25,788 nucleotides of DNA from Nitrososphaeraceae archaeon (GCA_025937665.1 JAICQW010000004.1:1-25788), one strand, 5' to 3'; shown: positions 14,118-22,576, counted from the first letter of the stretch. Translations and numbers: made by a program. Notes: generated from the letters alone by a model not told the origin.

Positions 14118-14867
14118 TCAGTTTGTACTTAGCAAGTTTGATAAAGCTTTGCGCTGGTTTTTTGAACGTAAAATAGATCTTCCTATGATAAGGTAATTGC
14201 TTCCACTGGAAATCGCCAATTTTGGGTTACCGCCTTGAGTACCTACTCCGGGGGAATAAATGGGAATACTGGAAATTGACGAGATATGCTTTAAAGTCTT
14301 CAAATGTGTTGCTCCAACTACTATTCCATCAACATTACTTTTCCTAGCGTACTTCAAAAATATCTCAAAGAGTGGCAAAAATTTACGTTTACTTGAGTTT
14401 CCCTGAACTATACTCAATCCATAGCCTTGACTAACATTTTCATGACTCATATAAACAAGTGAGATTACCCCCAATCCCAAGTTGTGGGCAAAATCAACTA
14501 GGGATTTTAATTGTTTTTGTCCTATTATTGGATTTACTATTACCGAATCAAAACCCATAGAACGCAAATTTCGTAATGTTACATGATTTGTATTACTAAT
14601 ATCATTTAATTTGATATCTGCAATTGATAACAAACCAAATGAGTGTATTATCTTATTTATGCTCTGCATTTCTTTCGTACCGAATGGTAAAATGAGGTGG
14701 AAATTTATCTTGATAGCACACAAGTATGGATGAAGGTTCTCTACCAGTCTTTCAATATACCTTTGATTATGAAAGCGTTTTTCCAGGTCCAGCGCCAGTA
14801 TAATGGGACTGTTGTTACTTTCTGAAACTTGCTCAATTCGTTCTCTATATTGGGAAACCTTATTCAT
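14118..14867 (-). CDS. pyrF: Orotidine-5'-phosphate decarboxylase
   Basis: The last step of UMP synthesis, OMP to UMP. The TIM-barrel markers are ILALDLEK near residue 25, CAIKINFHLI, the catalytic DxKxxD in ADIKLNDISNT, VVGATH, and the phosphate-binding end YSPGVGTQGG plus IIGRSI. At about 249 aa it is a little longer than archaeal PyrF. I chose ATG 14867 over the TTG one codon upstream (14870). Its start overlaps the stop of the 249-aa gene, so the two are probably co-translated. Confidence 0.93.
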   Translation of the reverse strand: MNKVSQYRERIEQVSESNNSPIILALDLEKRFHNQRYIERLVENLHPYLCAIKINFHLILPFGTKEMQSINKIIHSFGLLSIADIKLNDISNTNHVTLRNLRSMGFDSVIVNPIIGQKQLKSLVDFAHNLGLGVISLVYMSHENVSQGYGLSIVQGNSSKRKFLPLFEIFLKYARKSNVDGIVVGATHLKTLKHISSISSIPIYSPGVGTQGGNPKLAISSGSNYLIIGRSILRSKNQRKALSNLLSTN

Positions 14868-15609
14868 CAACTTTCACTAATGGATGAGAGCCAAGTAATT
14901 TTATTAGTTTGATGTAAATGTACCCATGTTCCCCAATGTTGTTAGTAAATGTTGGATCCTCTGATTTCAGACTAGAATACCTGATGAAGGAATAGTTAGG
15001 ATTCTCCGGAATAGCAGCATAGTAAAAGTAGGAAACCCCATCAGATTCGGCCATGTTCAGAGCTGTACCCACAATATAATTCGACTTCTTCGTACTTTTA
15101 AACACAAAAAGAGGGAGCGGTGATTCTTCATAAATCATCTTGTAAGATGCTATTTTTACGAGGCTTTGAAAATTGCTCAACTTGATTGGTGCATAATTCA
15201 TATTCTTTGCTCCTTTGGGTCTTCGCCAAAAGATGGTCGGGAATTTCTCGACTGAAATTATCGGAGAATAAAGGACTGAGGGATTCTGCATGTTTTCTAC
15301 TATTGACACATTTTCAATACCACTGTTATTTCTATATGCGATATATTGACCACCACATGGATGTCTGACAAAATATATCACTGGTATGTTATTTAAAAAA
15401 TCAATCTGAGTTGCTAACAAATCATCTTTGCCAGACTTGAATGAGAATGTGAGAAGTGGTGTACGTTCAAAGGCGCATACGAGCCTCCCAAAATCTTGAA
15501 TATTGGAAACTTCAATGAAAAAAGGTGATTTAATTTGCAATGCTCTACGTTCTAAAATAACATTATTAAAATCATACGAATAAAGAGTTTGTGTAGTCCA
15601 TAACTGCAT
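14860..15609 (-). CDS. Hypothetical protein (249 aa) between purA and pyrF
   Basis: No family is recognised. The protein has no signal peptide or membrane segment, is rich in aromatic residues, and contains short distinctive stretches such as VIYFVRHPCGGQYIAYRNN, FPTIFWRRPKGAKNMNY and YFYYAAIPENPNYSFIRY. It is placed 19 bp after purA and overlaps pyrF, which suggests a link to nucleotide synthesis, but this is only context. ATG at 15609. Confidence 0.8.
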   Translation of the reverse strand: MQLWTTQTLYSYDFNNVILERRALQIKSPFFIEVSNIQDFGRLVCAFERTPLLTFSFKSGKDDLLATQIDFLNNIPVIYFVRHPCGGQYIAYRNNSGIENVSIVENMQNPSVLYSPIISVEKFPTIFWRRPKGAKNMNYAPIKLSNFQSLVKIASYKMIYEESPLPLFVFKSTKKSNYIVGTALNMAESDGVSYFYYAAIPENPNYSFIRYSSLKSEDPTFTNNIGEHGYIYIKLIKLLGSHPLVKVDE

Positions 15610-15628
15610 TCACAATGGATATGGTGGA

Positions 15629-16639
15629 TTAGTTTTCTTTTCGTCTATCTATAATGTCGTTTATCTCTGCTCCGGTTCCAATGAGGACAACATCAACGCC
15701 TAGTTTGTCCTCAATATTTTGAATGAAATCTCTTGCTTGGGGTGTTAGTTTAGAGTATTCCTTTAGCCCCGCACAGTCAGGAAAAACAACATCCAATTTG
15801 GTAACAGCAATTTGTGTAGCGCTGTTTATGGCCACCGACTTTTTTGCTAGATCCATATTAAACGGTGAGGCTCTCCTTTGTCTCCCGGTGACACTTCCAT
15901 ATTCCACCCAACCCAACTTACTCGCCTCATCGAGTGTAAGTTCATTTTCGAGCGGTCCTCCGCCTACGCGAGTCACATAGGCTTTGAAGACAACAATTAC
16001 GTCATCGACCCTCTTGGGTCCTATCCCAATATCAGAACATATCCCTGATGCAGTAACATCCTTTGAAGTAACAAAAGGATAATCCCCATGGTACAAGGAT
16101 AGAAACGTGCCTTGTGTTCCTTCTATAAGAACAGAGTGACTTTTTTCAACTGATTCATTAACGATATCAGAAACGTTCCCAAGATAGCTCCTTAATTCGT
16201 TTACCTCTTTTGCTAGCTTTAGTATCCTTAAAGCACGATCAGAATTTGCTGGCCCAGTACCCGTACCCGTAGTTCCAACAAATTTCTTTAAATGAGAATC
16301 TTCCATATCACGCCTTATATGAGATTCATCAATAATGCCGCAATGATTATCTATTATAGTCCTGTTTGCAGTGTTGTATCTTTGAGATTCATCTATAAGA
16401 ACCCCCGGTGTGATAAGAACTCCAGCGCCTATCAAAAGTTTGGTTTCAGGATTCAATACGGCGCTTGGTAGCATGCGAACCTTGTATGTTTTATTGTTGT
16501 AGACAAATGTATGTCCGGCATTTGCTCCAACTCCGCCCCTCACAGCTATTATTGGTTTATCCTTTATTGACAAATAAGCAATAATCTTACCTTTTCCCTC
16601 GTCACCATAAAAACCTCCTACGATAACTTTACAGGTCAT
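15629..16639 (-). CDS. purA: Adenylosuccinate synthetase (short archaeal form)
   Basis: The enzyme joins IMP and aspartate, using GTP, on the way to AMP. The P-loop-like opening VGGFYGDEGKGK (7-18), GGVGANAGHT (35-44), VGTTGTGTGPANSDRA (about 120-135), LIEGTQGT and GRQRRASPF are family motifs. At 336 aa it belongs to the archaeal class that lacks segments of the roughly 430-aa bacterial enzyme; it is not truncated. ATG at 16639. The divergent gap to the next gene holds a 9-bp inverted repeat. Confidence 0.94.
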   Translation of the reverse strand: MTCKVIVGGFYGDEGKGKIIAYLSIKDKPIIAVRGGVGANAGHTFVYNNKTYKVRMLPSAVLNPETKLLIGAGVLITPGVLIDESQRYNTANRTIIDNHCGIIDESHIRRDMEDSHLKKFVGTTGTGTGPANSDRALRILKLAKEVNELRSYLGNVSDIVNESVEKSHSVLIEGTQGTFLSLYHGDYPFVTSKDVTASGICSDIGIGPKRVDDVIVVFKAYVTRVGGGPLENELTLDEASKLGWVEYGSVTGRQRRASPFNMDLAKKSVAINSATQIAVTKLDVVFPDCAGLKEYSKLTPQARDFIQNIEDKLGVDVVLIGTGAEINDIIDRRKEN

Positions 16640-16748
16640 TTTCTATTTCAATTAAATTGCAATTAAATATAAGGATAATCAAACGATCCCAAACCCTGTG
16701 GTCTATACAAAAATGTTAACCCAACCTAATCTACTTGATGAAATTCTA

Positions 16749-16775
16749 TGGCCCAAAAATACTGCATTTGGGCCA
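16749..16775. promoter_or_regulatory. Inverted repeat in the purA divergent region
   Basis: tggcccaaa (16749-16757) and tttgggcca (16767-16775) are perfect complements separated by 9 nt. This GC-rich palindrome stands out in an AT-rich 214-bp gap and lies about 110 bp upstream of purA and about 80 bp upstream of the next gene. A regulator binding site or small RNA hairpin are both possible. The rest of the gap holds only a doubtful 38-codon frame (16713-16829). Confidence 0.45.
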
Positions 16776-16815
16776 GGTATACTTGTGGCTTATTGGAACT
16801 TTCCGGATGACACAA

Positions 16816-16824
16816 TTTTATATA
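16816..16824 (+). promoter_or_regulatory. TATA box deciding the start of the 115-aa gene
   Basis: ttttatata is centred near 16821, predicting transcription from about 16846. That is after the first in-frame ATG (16839) and before the second (16854), so the second is the likely start. Confidence 0.6.
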
Positions 16825-16853
16825 GCTGAATTGGGATAATGTTATCATTTAAA

Positions 16854-17201
16854 ATGGATTATACAAAGTTGTGTAAAGAGATACTAGATCTCGATCCAAA
16901 AATTCGATTTGCAGGTGTATGTGATGAATCTGGTGAGATCAAGTTTGGAGGTCAACGTGAAGGGTTGGATAATTTGCTGACCGCTGAAGAAACTAAAAGG
17001 TCAAATTTGCAGGCGCTAGCCAGATGGGGCTTACGCAATTCCTTATCTTCTAAAGTAGGAAAAGGAAAATATGCTATGGCAGAATATGAGAAGATAAAAC
17101 GGATAACTGCTCCTCTTGATAATGATCACCTCTTACTTGTTACAACAGAAGTAGATGCAGATCATCAAAATATAATAGGCAAAGTACTAAATCTAATCTA
17201 G
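16854..17201 (+). CDS. Thaumarchaeal conserved protein, DUF6659-like
   Basis: The 115-aa protein (MDYTKLCKEILDLDPK) contains IRFAGVCDESGEIKFGGQREG, LQALARWGLRNSLSSKVGKGKYAMAEYEKIKRIT and DHLLLVTTEVDAD, a pattern I associate with a family expanded in Nitrososphaeria (I believe DUF6659). The alternating strands and helices suggest a small roadblock/profilin-like sensor fold, which is inference. An in-frame ATG 15 bp upstream is excluded by the TATA spacing. Confidence 0.8.
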   Translation: MDYTKLCKEILDLDPKIRFAGVCDESGEIKFGGQREGLDNLLTAEETKRSNLQALARWGLRNSLSSKVGKGKYAMAEYEKIKRITAPLDNDHLLLVTTEVDADHQNIIGKVLNLI

Positions 17202-17260
17202 GAATTCTTTCCTAATCTTTTGTTTTTGATTTCTGGTAGAGTTTGGTCGTACTTGGAGTA

Positions 17261-17659
17261 TTATTTTACCCATCCGTGTTCGTGTTCTCTGTGATCATGT
17301 GATGCTCCAACGCCTGTCACGGCGCCCATGTAATCTCCATAGATGGCTATCACATCCTTTAGATCTGATAACTCTTTCAGGAATTCTAACGTTAATTTAT
17401 TGTTAAAAGCATAATGGGTCCCATTGTCGTGTATTGTTGGGTTCATTCCAGTCTTTGAAATGATATAAGTCCTCATTTCTTCAGAATTAATCTCAGGTTT
17501 CGTAAAAATTTCTATTAAATAAAATGGATCCTTATCAGGTTCATTTCGTCTTCGCATCATCAGATCATGAATGAGTTTTGGATGAACCTTTGGGAGATGA
17601 ATCTCATACAGTGTATGAAGTCCTTCAAAGACTCTTCTTATTTCCGTCAGTTCCGACAA
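17261..17659 (-). CDS. Hypothetical protein with His-rich C-terminal tail (132 aa)
   Basis: The protein has an N-terminal helix (EIRRVFEGLHTLYEIHLPKVH), a middle of mixed helix and strand, a small-residue segment IAIYGDYMGAVTGVGASHDH and the tail HDHREHEHGWVK. The five His within nine residues could bind Ni, Zn or Fe. The ACT-like strand-helix pattern (YLIEIFTKPEINSEEM) is suggestive only. Start is TTG at 17659, with no in-frame ATG near. Function unknown. Confidence 0.72.
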   Translation of the reverse strand: MSELTEIRRVFEGLHTLYEIHLPKVHPKLIHDLMMRRRNEPDKDPFYLIEIFTKPEINSEEMRTYIISKTGMNPTIHDNGTHYAFNNKLTLEFLKELSDLKDVIAIYGDYMGAVTGVGASHDHREHEHGWVK

Positions 17660-17962
17660 TTTTGAACTCTATAATAGTATATCATTCTAAGTATATGAGC
17701 ATTTTTGGAAATTGTAAATTGTATGAATTTTTCATGATTTATTTTACCATTTCTTGACAGTTGATTTACAGTGAAACTGGCATATATCAACAAGTAATGG
17801 TAAAGGCAACTACTCTAAAACAAAATTTGATAGTCTATTTACATGGTCAATAGTTTAGGATCTGGAACAACAAATTAAATATGTTGGCGATGAACTGAAT
17901 CCTGATTTTCTAGTTTGTGCGCCAATTCCAGTAATGGTGATATTGAAAGCTTACTTTTTATT
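17660..17962. other. About 300-bp gap without a convincing gene
   Basis: This AT-rich divergent gap contains only frames under 20 codons in my reading. A TATA-like stretch (aattaaatatg, about 17873-17883) probably serves the plus-strand gene that follows. Confidence 0.5.
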
Positions 17963-18376
17963 ATGGCAAACCTTCCAGATTTTCTAAAGCTTTCCGTTTG
18001 CCGAAAAAAAGTAAAGGAGCTTTTGGAAATGAACGAATCTGAAAGAAAAGAGACTATTGCTAGAAGTTTAACATCCATGAATCTAATTAATCAAGACAAA
18101 CTAGTAGAGTTGACAAAGACTTGGATGAAAGTAATTTCTGAAATAGAACCTGATGAACTAACAAAGCTACTGTATAGCTACCTCTTGATTTTAGACGATG
18201 TCAAGCTTTTCAATAAGATAGACGGAAAATTGATATTGAATATTTTTTATTCACTTGAAGAAGCTGAACGCGTCAAACTCTTGGTTTGTTTAAAGGAAGC
18301 AGTATTCCTTCATCCGACCCGTGGAGAAATTTTGAAAAAAATTCCTGCAGATCTTGCCAAAGTGATACTCAACTAG
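17963..18376 (+). CDS. Hypothetical helical protein (137 aa)
   Basis: An all-helical, soluble protein (MANLPDFLKLSVCRKKVKELL), with repeated Leu/Lys/Glu-rich helices and no known motif. The frame is open further upstream to a TTG at 17915, and the TATA-like stretch near 17878 would suit that start; I prefer ATG 17963 because the sequence becomes regular from there. The last 8 bp overlap the convergent zinc-ribbon gene. Confidence 0.72.
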   Translation: MANLPDFLKLSVCRKKVKELLEMNESERKETIARSLTSMNLINQDKLVELTKTWMKVISEIEPDELTKLLYSYLLILDDVKLFNKIDGKLILNIFYSLEEAERVKLLVCLKEAVFLHPTRGEILKKIPADLAKVILN

Positions 18377-18623
18377 ACGGTCCTGGATTTTCCGGATTCT
18401 TTTTTAATTCCTCAACCTTATCCAAACCAAAGAATCCCCTTTCATATTTCTTTAGGGCTTTTCTGTGTTCTGGCAATGACATGTCTAGATGCATTTCGTT
18501 AATCACCATGACTCCGTAAGTAGTCCATTCCTTCCAGCAGTCGTTACAAGATGGATACTTTGAGGAAGAGGGATCCTCGATTTCGCTTTCTTCAAATTCT
18601 TTGCCACATTTTAAACATTTCAT
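18369..18623 (-). CDS. Fe(2+)-trafficking (YggX-like) protein with zinc ribbon
   Basis: The C-terminal part, CWKEWTTYGVMVINEMHLDMS and EHRKALKKYERGFF (residues 29-66), resembles bacterial YggX, where a W-x2-W-x3-x-x-MLINE-x2-LNM pattern is conserved and which protects Fe-S proteins from oxidative damage. The N-terminus adds a metal-binding module with Cys 3, 6, 26 and 29 (CLKC and CNDC). This zinc ribbon replaces the YggX N-terminal Cys region. 84 aa, ATG at 18623. The assignment rests on motif similarity only. Confidence 0.7.
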   Translation of the reverse strand: MKCLKCGKEFEESEIEDPSSSKYPSCNDCWKEWTTYGVMVINEMHLDMSLPEHRKALKKYERGFFGLDKVEELKKNPENPGPSS

Positions 18624-18694
18624 TTACAGTGATGGTACATTAAGGATATTTTATTGTTTTATTATCGCTGCAAACTTCGAATAGAGACTCACCA

Positions 18695-18901
18695 TCATTT
18701 CTTGTAACTATGATTCTTCTTAATGTGATCGCGCATAACCTCCATGCCCTCGAATTTCATATCACACTGTTTGCATTCATAAGTTTTGTTATCGTGGGTG
18801 ATTTGAAAATGTTGCATCAATTGTTCCAATGTCCTGAAACCCTTTCCACAAAACTCGCATTTATTTTTCTTTAAAAGTCGAAAATTGCTAAATTTAATCA
18901 T
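18695..18901 (-). CDS. Two-finger C2H2 zinc protein (68 aa)
   Basis: Both fingers have the classical spacing C-x2-C-x12-H-x4-H: C15, C18, H31, H36 and C43, C46, H59, H64. The linker is short and basic residues flank the fingers, so nucleic-acid binding is plausible. ATG at 18901. It lies 71 bp upstream of the YggX-like gene on the same strand. Confidence 0.85.
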   Translation of the reverse strand: MIKFSNFRLLKKNKCEFCGKGFRTLEQLMQHFQITHDNKTYECKQCDMKFEGMEVMRDHIKKNHSYKK

Positions 18902-19027
18902 GTCAAGAGATTGGTATTTTTGGTATTTATGTTAATGCACTTTCTCTATAAAAGTAGATCTTGATATGAGGATCTGGTACTTGTAATCAAAATATTATTA
19001 TCTTGATTTATTTTCATTTTATTTCGA

Positions 19028-19606
19028 ATGACACAACCAGATCTTGATTTCTATTCAAGACATACTGCAATTGTGGCAAGAGGGCTTTTAGGTAAGAAAC
19101 TAGTCAGATTGTATGACGATGGTTCAGGTAAGCCAAAGCGACTATCAGGTATCATAAATGAGACGGAAGCATACGGTTCAAAAAATGATCCCGCTAGTCA
19201 TGCATTTAACGGAATAACCAACAGAAATTCAGTTATGTTCGGAGATGTTGGTAAAGCATATGTTTATTTTGTTTATGGGATGCATCATTGCATGAATGTT
19301 ACAGCGCGTGCTCCTACTAGTGAAGCCGGCGCTGTACTAATTAGATCATTGTTACCAGTTGAGGGAATTGATATTATGATTGGTTTCTATAATGTCAAAA
19401 ATAAATTAAACTTAGCTAATGGCCCTGGCAAATTAACAAAGGCTCTAGATATTAATAGATCTCATAATGGGATTAATCTAGCAGACCTCAGGTCGGAATT
19501 GCACATAGAGGATGGTATTGTGCCAAAAAAGGTTGTTTCTACACCTAGAATTGGGATTAGTAGAGCAACTGAAAAATGTTGGCGATATGCGATACCAAAG
19601 GAATAA
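19028..19606 (+). CDS. 3-methyladenine (alkyladenine) DNA glycosylase, AAG family
   Basis: This base-excision-repair enzyme removes alkylated or deaminated purines. The family opening LDFYSRHTAIVARGLLGKKL, the catalytic segment INETEAYGSKNDPASHAFNG (about 43-62, with the Glu of ETEAY as general base), MFGDVGKAYVYFVYGMHHCMNV and NGPGKLTKALDI are all visible. 192 aa is full length for microbial members. A TATA-like box (gatttatttt) about 20-25 bp before the ATG suggests a leaderless transcript. Confidence 0.94.
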   Translation: MTQPDLDFYSRHTAIVARGLLGKKLVRLYDDGSGKPKRLSGIINETEAYGSKNDPASHAFNGITNRNSVMFGDVGKAYVYFVYGMHHCMNVTARAPTSEAGAVLIRSLLPVEGIDIMIGFYNVKNKLNLANGPGKLTKALDINRSHNGINLADLRSELHIEDGIVPKKVVSTPRIGISRATEKCWRYAIPKE

Positions 19607-19645
19607 TGGAATGTTTGTTCCTGATGTTAGGAATATTTGAAAAAA

Positions 19646-21385
19646 TTACCAATAATTGGCTTTTATCTTCTCAATTACTCTTTCGTGTTCAGGGCCTCTC
19701 TTTCTTGCGTATCTTTCCATTGCCCCCAATGGAACCCCGCCTAATGTCCTTGCAAGTCCAGCAAAAAAGACATTCTTTATTGGATTATCGCGTCCCACCT
19801 TATGCATAAATTTCTGAATTCCGTATTTGAAATTATGCTGCCATGTCTTGTACATTACGCCCAACTTAGGTGCATCCATTGTATTTCCAATATCAAAAAA
19901 GTCTGATTTTTCAAGCAATCCAATTGGGACAAACGTTAATGGAGTTGTCGTAAATTTAGAATCTGGTTGCTCTGTTTCCAAAGAGTGAATCAATTCAATC
20001 GTCTCCCAACTATCTTCAACAGTTTCATCATTGTCTAATCCCATAATCAGTGTAAATGCAGGAACCCAATAGTTTTCATTTAGTGTCTTGATTCCATTTT
20101 TGACAACCCAGTGCCATTCAGAAGGCTTGAAAGGCGATAATTTTCTATCAGCATATTTTCCAATTAATCTTATACTGCCAGTTTCAAATCCACACTGAAT
20201 ACCTATCATGTTGTCAGGCGAAGCCTTGATTATTTTAGAAATATTGGGAATCAAGCGCTCATCTGCGATAGCCCCGGCAAGTGTTCCATGAGTGGGATTG
20301 GTATGTTCTATTCCAGTAGACATAATACCAGAAAACAGCTCCTCAAGAGCTTCTCTGTTTGGTTGCATGTTCTTGGTAGTTCTAGGATTCAAACCGTAGA
20401 CGAATATATCATCACTGTGGACCCAAGCATTTTTTAATCCTCCATATTTCATGTTGACTTCTATTTCTTTTACAACCTTCTCTACGGGATAGTATCTTAA
20501 CGGTCTTAGTGTTACATCACAAAACTTGCATCCACGCCCGCAACCTCTCATTACCTCGATCATTCCATGCATGCTAGGGTTAATTATGGTTGGAATTTCA
20601 TCGACTTTGGGTTCGTTCCAATAATGAATAAACCGACCGTGATACATATTACCACTTCTTTCAAATTCTTTAATCTCAACTTTGAATGGATTTTTCTTGA
20701 ACGGATTTGCTGTATCCAGCTCGTTATTAATAAGGGCATCAAAGAAAGAGGCACCAGCTCCATCAATTTCAGGACCTATTCCGCCTAAATCACCTTCAAC
20801 AATCCCGTACAGGCCATATTCCTCTATTTTTGCGGGATCATAATTATACTGCCATGTTCCGGAAGCACCTGCAATAACTTTTGCCTTACTACCATTCTTT
20901 TCTTTGGCTCTGTTTATTTTCATGTGTAAGTCTCTGTTATAGAATTCATCATACGACATCTGCTTTCGACCATACGTAAAAGTCATAGTTACCGGGCCCA
21001 TTCCAAGTGGATCCATTTCATATGTCCCTACAACTTCTGTTTCCGGGCCAATGAACTTTTCAACGTAATCGGGATGCGCAACTACTACATCTTCTGTGCT
21101 ATATCCATCCCTTACTAAAGAAGCTTCAACCTTTCTCAAACCATACGGCGCATAATCTGCGATACCATTGTGGTGCGAGATAGGATTACAAATGAAATCG
21201 AACAATATTCTAGGAGTAACCTGATTTCGAAGTAATTTGTAGAGTAATGTATCATGTGATCTATTTGGATCAATAGCAGGCGCACAGCCAAAAAATGATG
21301 CTAACGATATACCTCTATACGGCGACATAAGCGTGCGATCTGCTGTTAGAACAACCTTTGGATATTTCAAGAGTCCCTTATACAT
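19646..21385 (-). CDS. B12-binding-type radical SAM protein (579 aa)
   Basis: The radical SAM cluster motif C-x3-C-x2-C is at C282, C286 and C289 (RGCGRGCKFCD), and SAM-binding-type glycine and acidic segments follow (VHSDDIFVYG, GIQCGFETGSIRLIGKYADR). The first 270 residues resemble the N-terminal cobalamin-binding region of archaeal B12-radical SAM proteins (VVLTADRTLMSPYRG, APYGLRKVEASLVRDGY, EVVGTYEMDPLGMGP), though no DxHxxG motif is seen. The C-terminus (GRDNPIKNVFFAGLARTLGG) is well ordered. The substrate is unknown; such proteins methylate or couple unactivated carbons, and archaeal lipid tailoring is one possibility. Confidence 0.85.
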   Translation of the reverse strand: MYKGLLKYPKVVLTADRTLMSPYRGISLASFFGCAPAIDPNRSHDTLLYKLLRNQVTPRILFDFICNPISHHNGIADYAPYGLRKVEASLVRDGYSTEDVVVAHPDYVEKFIGPETEVVGTYEMDPLGMGPVTMTFTYGRKQMSYDEFYNRDLHMKINRAKEKNGSKAKVIAGASGTWQYNYDPAKIEEYGLYGIVEGDLGGIGPEIDGAGASFFDALINNELDTANPFKKNPFKVEIKEFERSGNMYHGRFIHYWNEPKVDEIPTIINPSMHGMIEVMRGCGRGCKFCDVTLRPLRYYPVEKVVKEIEVNMKYGGLKNAWVHSDDIFVYGLNPRTTKNMQPNREALEELFSGIMSTGIEHTNPTHGTLAGAIADERLIPNISKIIKASPDNMIGIQCGFETGSIRLIGKYADRKLSPFKPSEWHWVVKNGIKTLNENYWVPAFTLIMGLDNDETVEDSWETIELIHSLETEQPDSKFTTTPLTFVPIGLLEKSDFFDIGNTMDAPKLGVMYKTWQHNFKYGIQKFMHKVGRDNPIKNVFFAGLARTLGGVPLGAMERYARKRGPEHERVIEKIKANYW

Positions 21386-21441
21386 ACCAAAAAACCGTAG
21401 ATTTTAAGTTTTCCAAATTTCAAAAATCGATTTAGAAACTC

Positions 21442-22542
21442 TTACTTTAATATGATTCTCAATACATCCATGTCATTAAGTCTGTGATCCAACCCTACTT
21501 TCTGGGAACTAAACTTAACACTGCTACCCCAAACATAAGCATGCTTAAAGTCCTTTACGAAGTTTCTGTGGATCTTTTGACAAACATCACGAATGGTACA
21601 ATCTTGGTTCATGATAAGAGGTTCTTGATCAATCTTGTCGCCTTTAGGCTTTAGGAAAATTCGGATAAATGCTAGCTTATCGTAGATCAAGCTCTTCAAA
21701 TCATCAATGTTTATTTTTCGATCTGCAGAAATTGGAATAAAATTTTGCACCTTTTTTTCAATCTGAGAGATAAATTTACCATCGACTAAGTCGATTTTAT
21801 TTAGTACAACAAGGGAAGGCAGGTAAATCCTATTTCCTGTGACTACATCTATCAACTGATCCATGGTAAGGTTTGGTTCCTTGATTATTATGCGGCCATT
21901 ATTAATGCCATGTATCCTCAGTATTTCCTTCACTACATGATCTGGAATGTCGGAGACCTGATCATGAACTGCAATTCCTCCATAATGAGACTTTTCGATA
22001 AACACTTGCGGATGTTTCTTATTGATTCTAATTCCAACTTCATGAAGCTCGCGTTCTAACATATCCAGAAGCTCTGGTTGAAAAACGTCCAGGATCATTA
22101 AAACTAGATCCGCATTTCTTGCCACTGAAAGAACTTTCCTTCCTAATCCTCTACCCTTGGATGCCCCTTCTACAATACCTGGAAGATCAAGAATTTGAAT
22201 TTTAGAACCATTGTATTCCATCATTCCTGGTACCGCTGTGAGTGTTGTAAACTGGTACGAACCAGTACGAGATTTCGCGTTTGTCAAGGCATTGAGTAAT
22301 GTAGATTTTCCAACACTGGGTAAACCCACTAGTACAACTGAGGCATCACCTGATTTTCTAACATTAAACCCTTCATTTTCCTTGCCCGACGAAACATTCT
22401 TGCCATGCTTATTGTCATCAAGTTCGCGCCGCAGCTTTGCCATTTTGGCCTTAAGAATTCCGATATGAAATTCTGTTGCTTTATTTATCTGAGTCCTATG
22501 TATCTCTTCTTGTATGGCTTTGATTTTTTCAGGAATTCCCAG
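21442..22542 (-). CDS. DRG-family GTPase with TGS domain, likely CTG start
   Basis: Developmentally regulated GTP-binding protein, ribosome-associated in archaea and eukaryotes. G1 is GLPSVGKSTLLN, then LDLPGIVEGASKGRGLG (G3), VLNKIDLVD (G4), and a TGS domain occupies the last 75 residues (ending HRLNDMDVLRIILK). The first in-frame ATG (22443, MAKLRREL) corresponds to an internal position of DRG proteins; upstream the frame continues with GIPEKIKAIQEEIHRTQ and FHIGILKAK, the conserved DRG N-terminus. No ATG, GTG or TTG exists between there and the stop at 22555-22557, so translation probably begins at CTG 22542, giving 366 aa, the family's usual length. Confidence 0.9.
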   Translation of the reverse strand: MGIPEKIKAIQEEIHRTQINKATEFHIGILKAKMAKLRRELDDNKHGKNVSSGKENEGFNVRKSGDASVVLVGLPSVGKSTLLNALTNAKSRTGSYQFTTLTAVPGMMEYNGSKIQILDLPGIVEGASKGRGLGRKVLSVARNADLVLMILDVFQPELLDMLERELHEVGIRINKKHPQVFIEKSHYGGIAVHDQVSDIPDHVVKEILRIHGINNGRIIIKEPNLTMDQLIDVVTGNRIYLPSLVVLNKIDLVDGKFISQIEKKVQNFIPISADRKINIDDLKSLIYDKLAFIRIFLKPKGDKIDQEPLIMNQDCTIRDVCQKIHRNFVKDFKHAYVWGSSVKFSSQKVGLDHRLNDMDVLRIILK

Positions 22543-22576
22543 GGATAAGACCCCCTAATCTAATTTTTCATTCATT

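Noticed and set aside
16713..16829. 38-codon plus-strand frame (MLTQPNLLDEILW)
   Set aside because: It spans the 9-bp palindrome and the TATA box of the next gene and has no family resemblance; kept only as a note.
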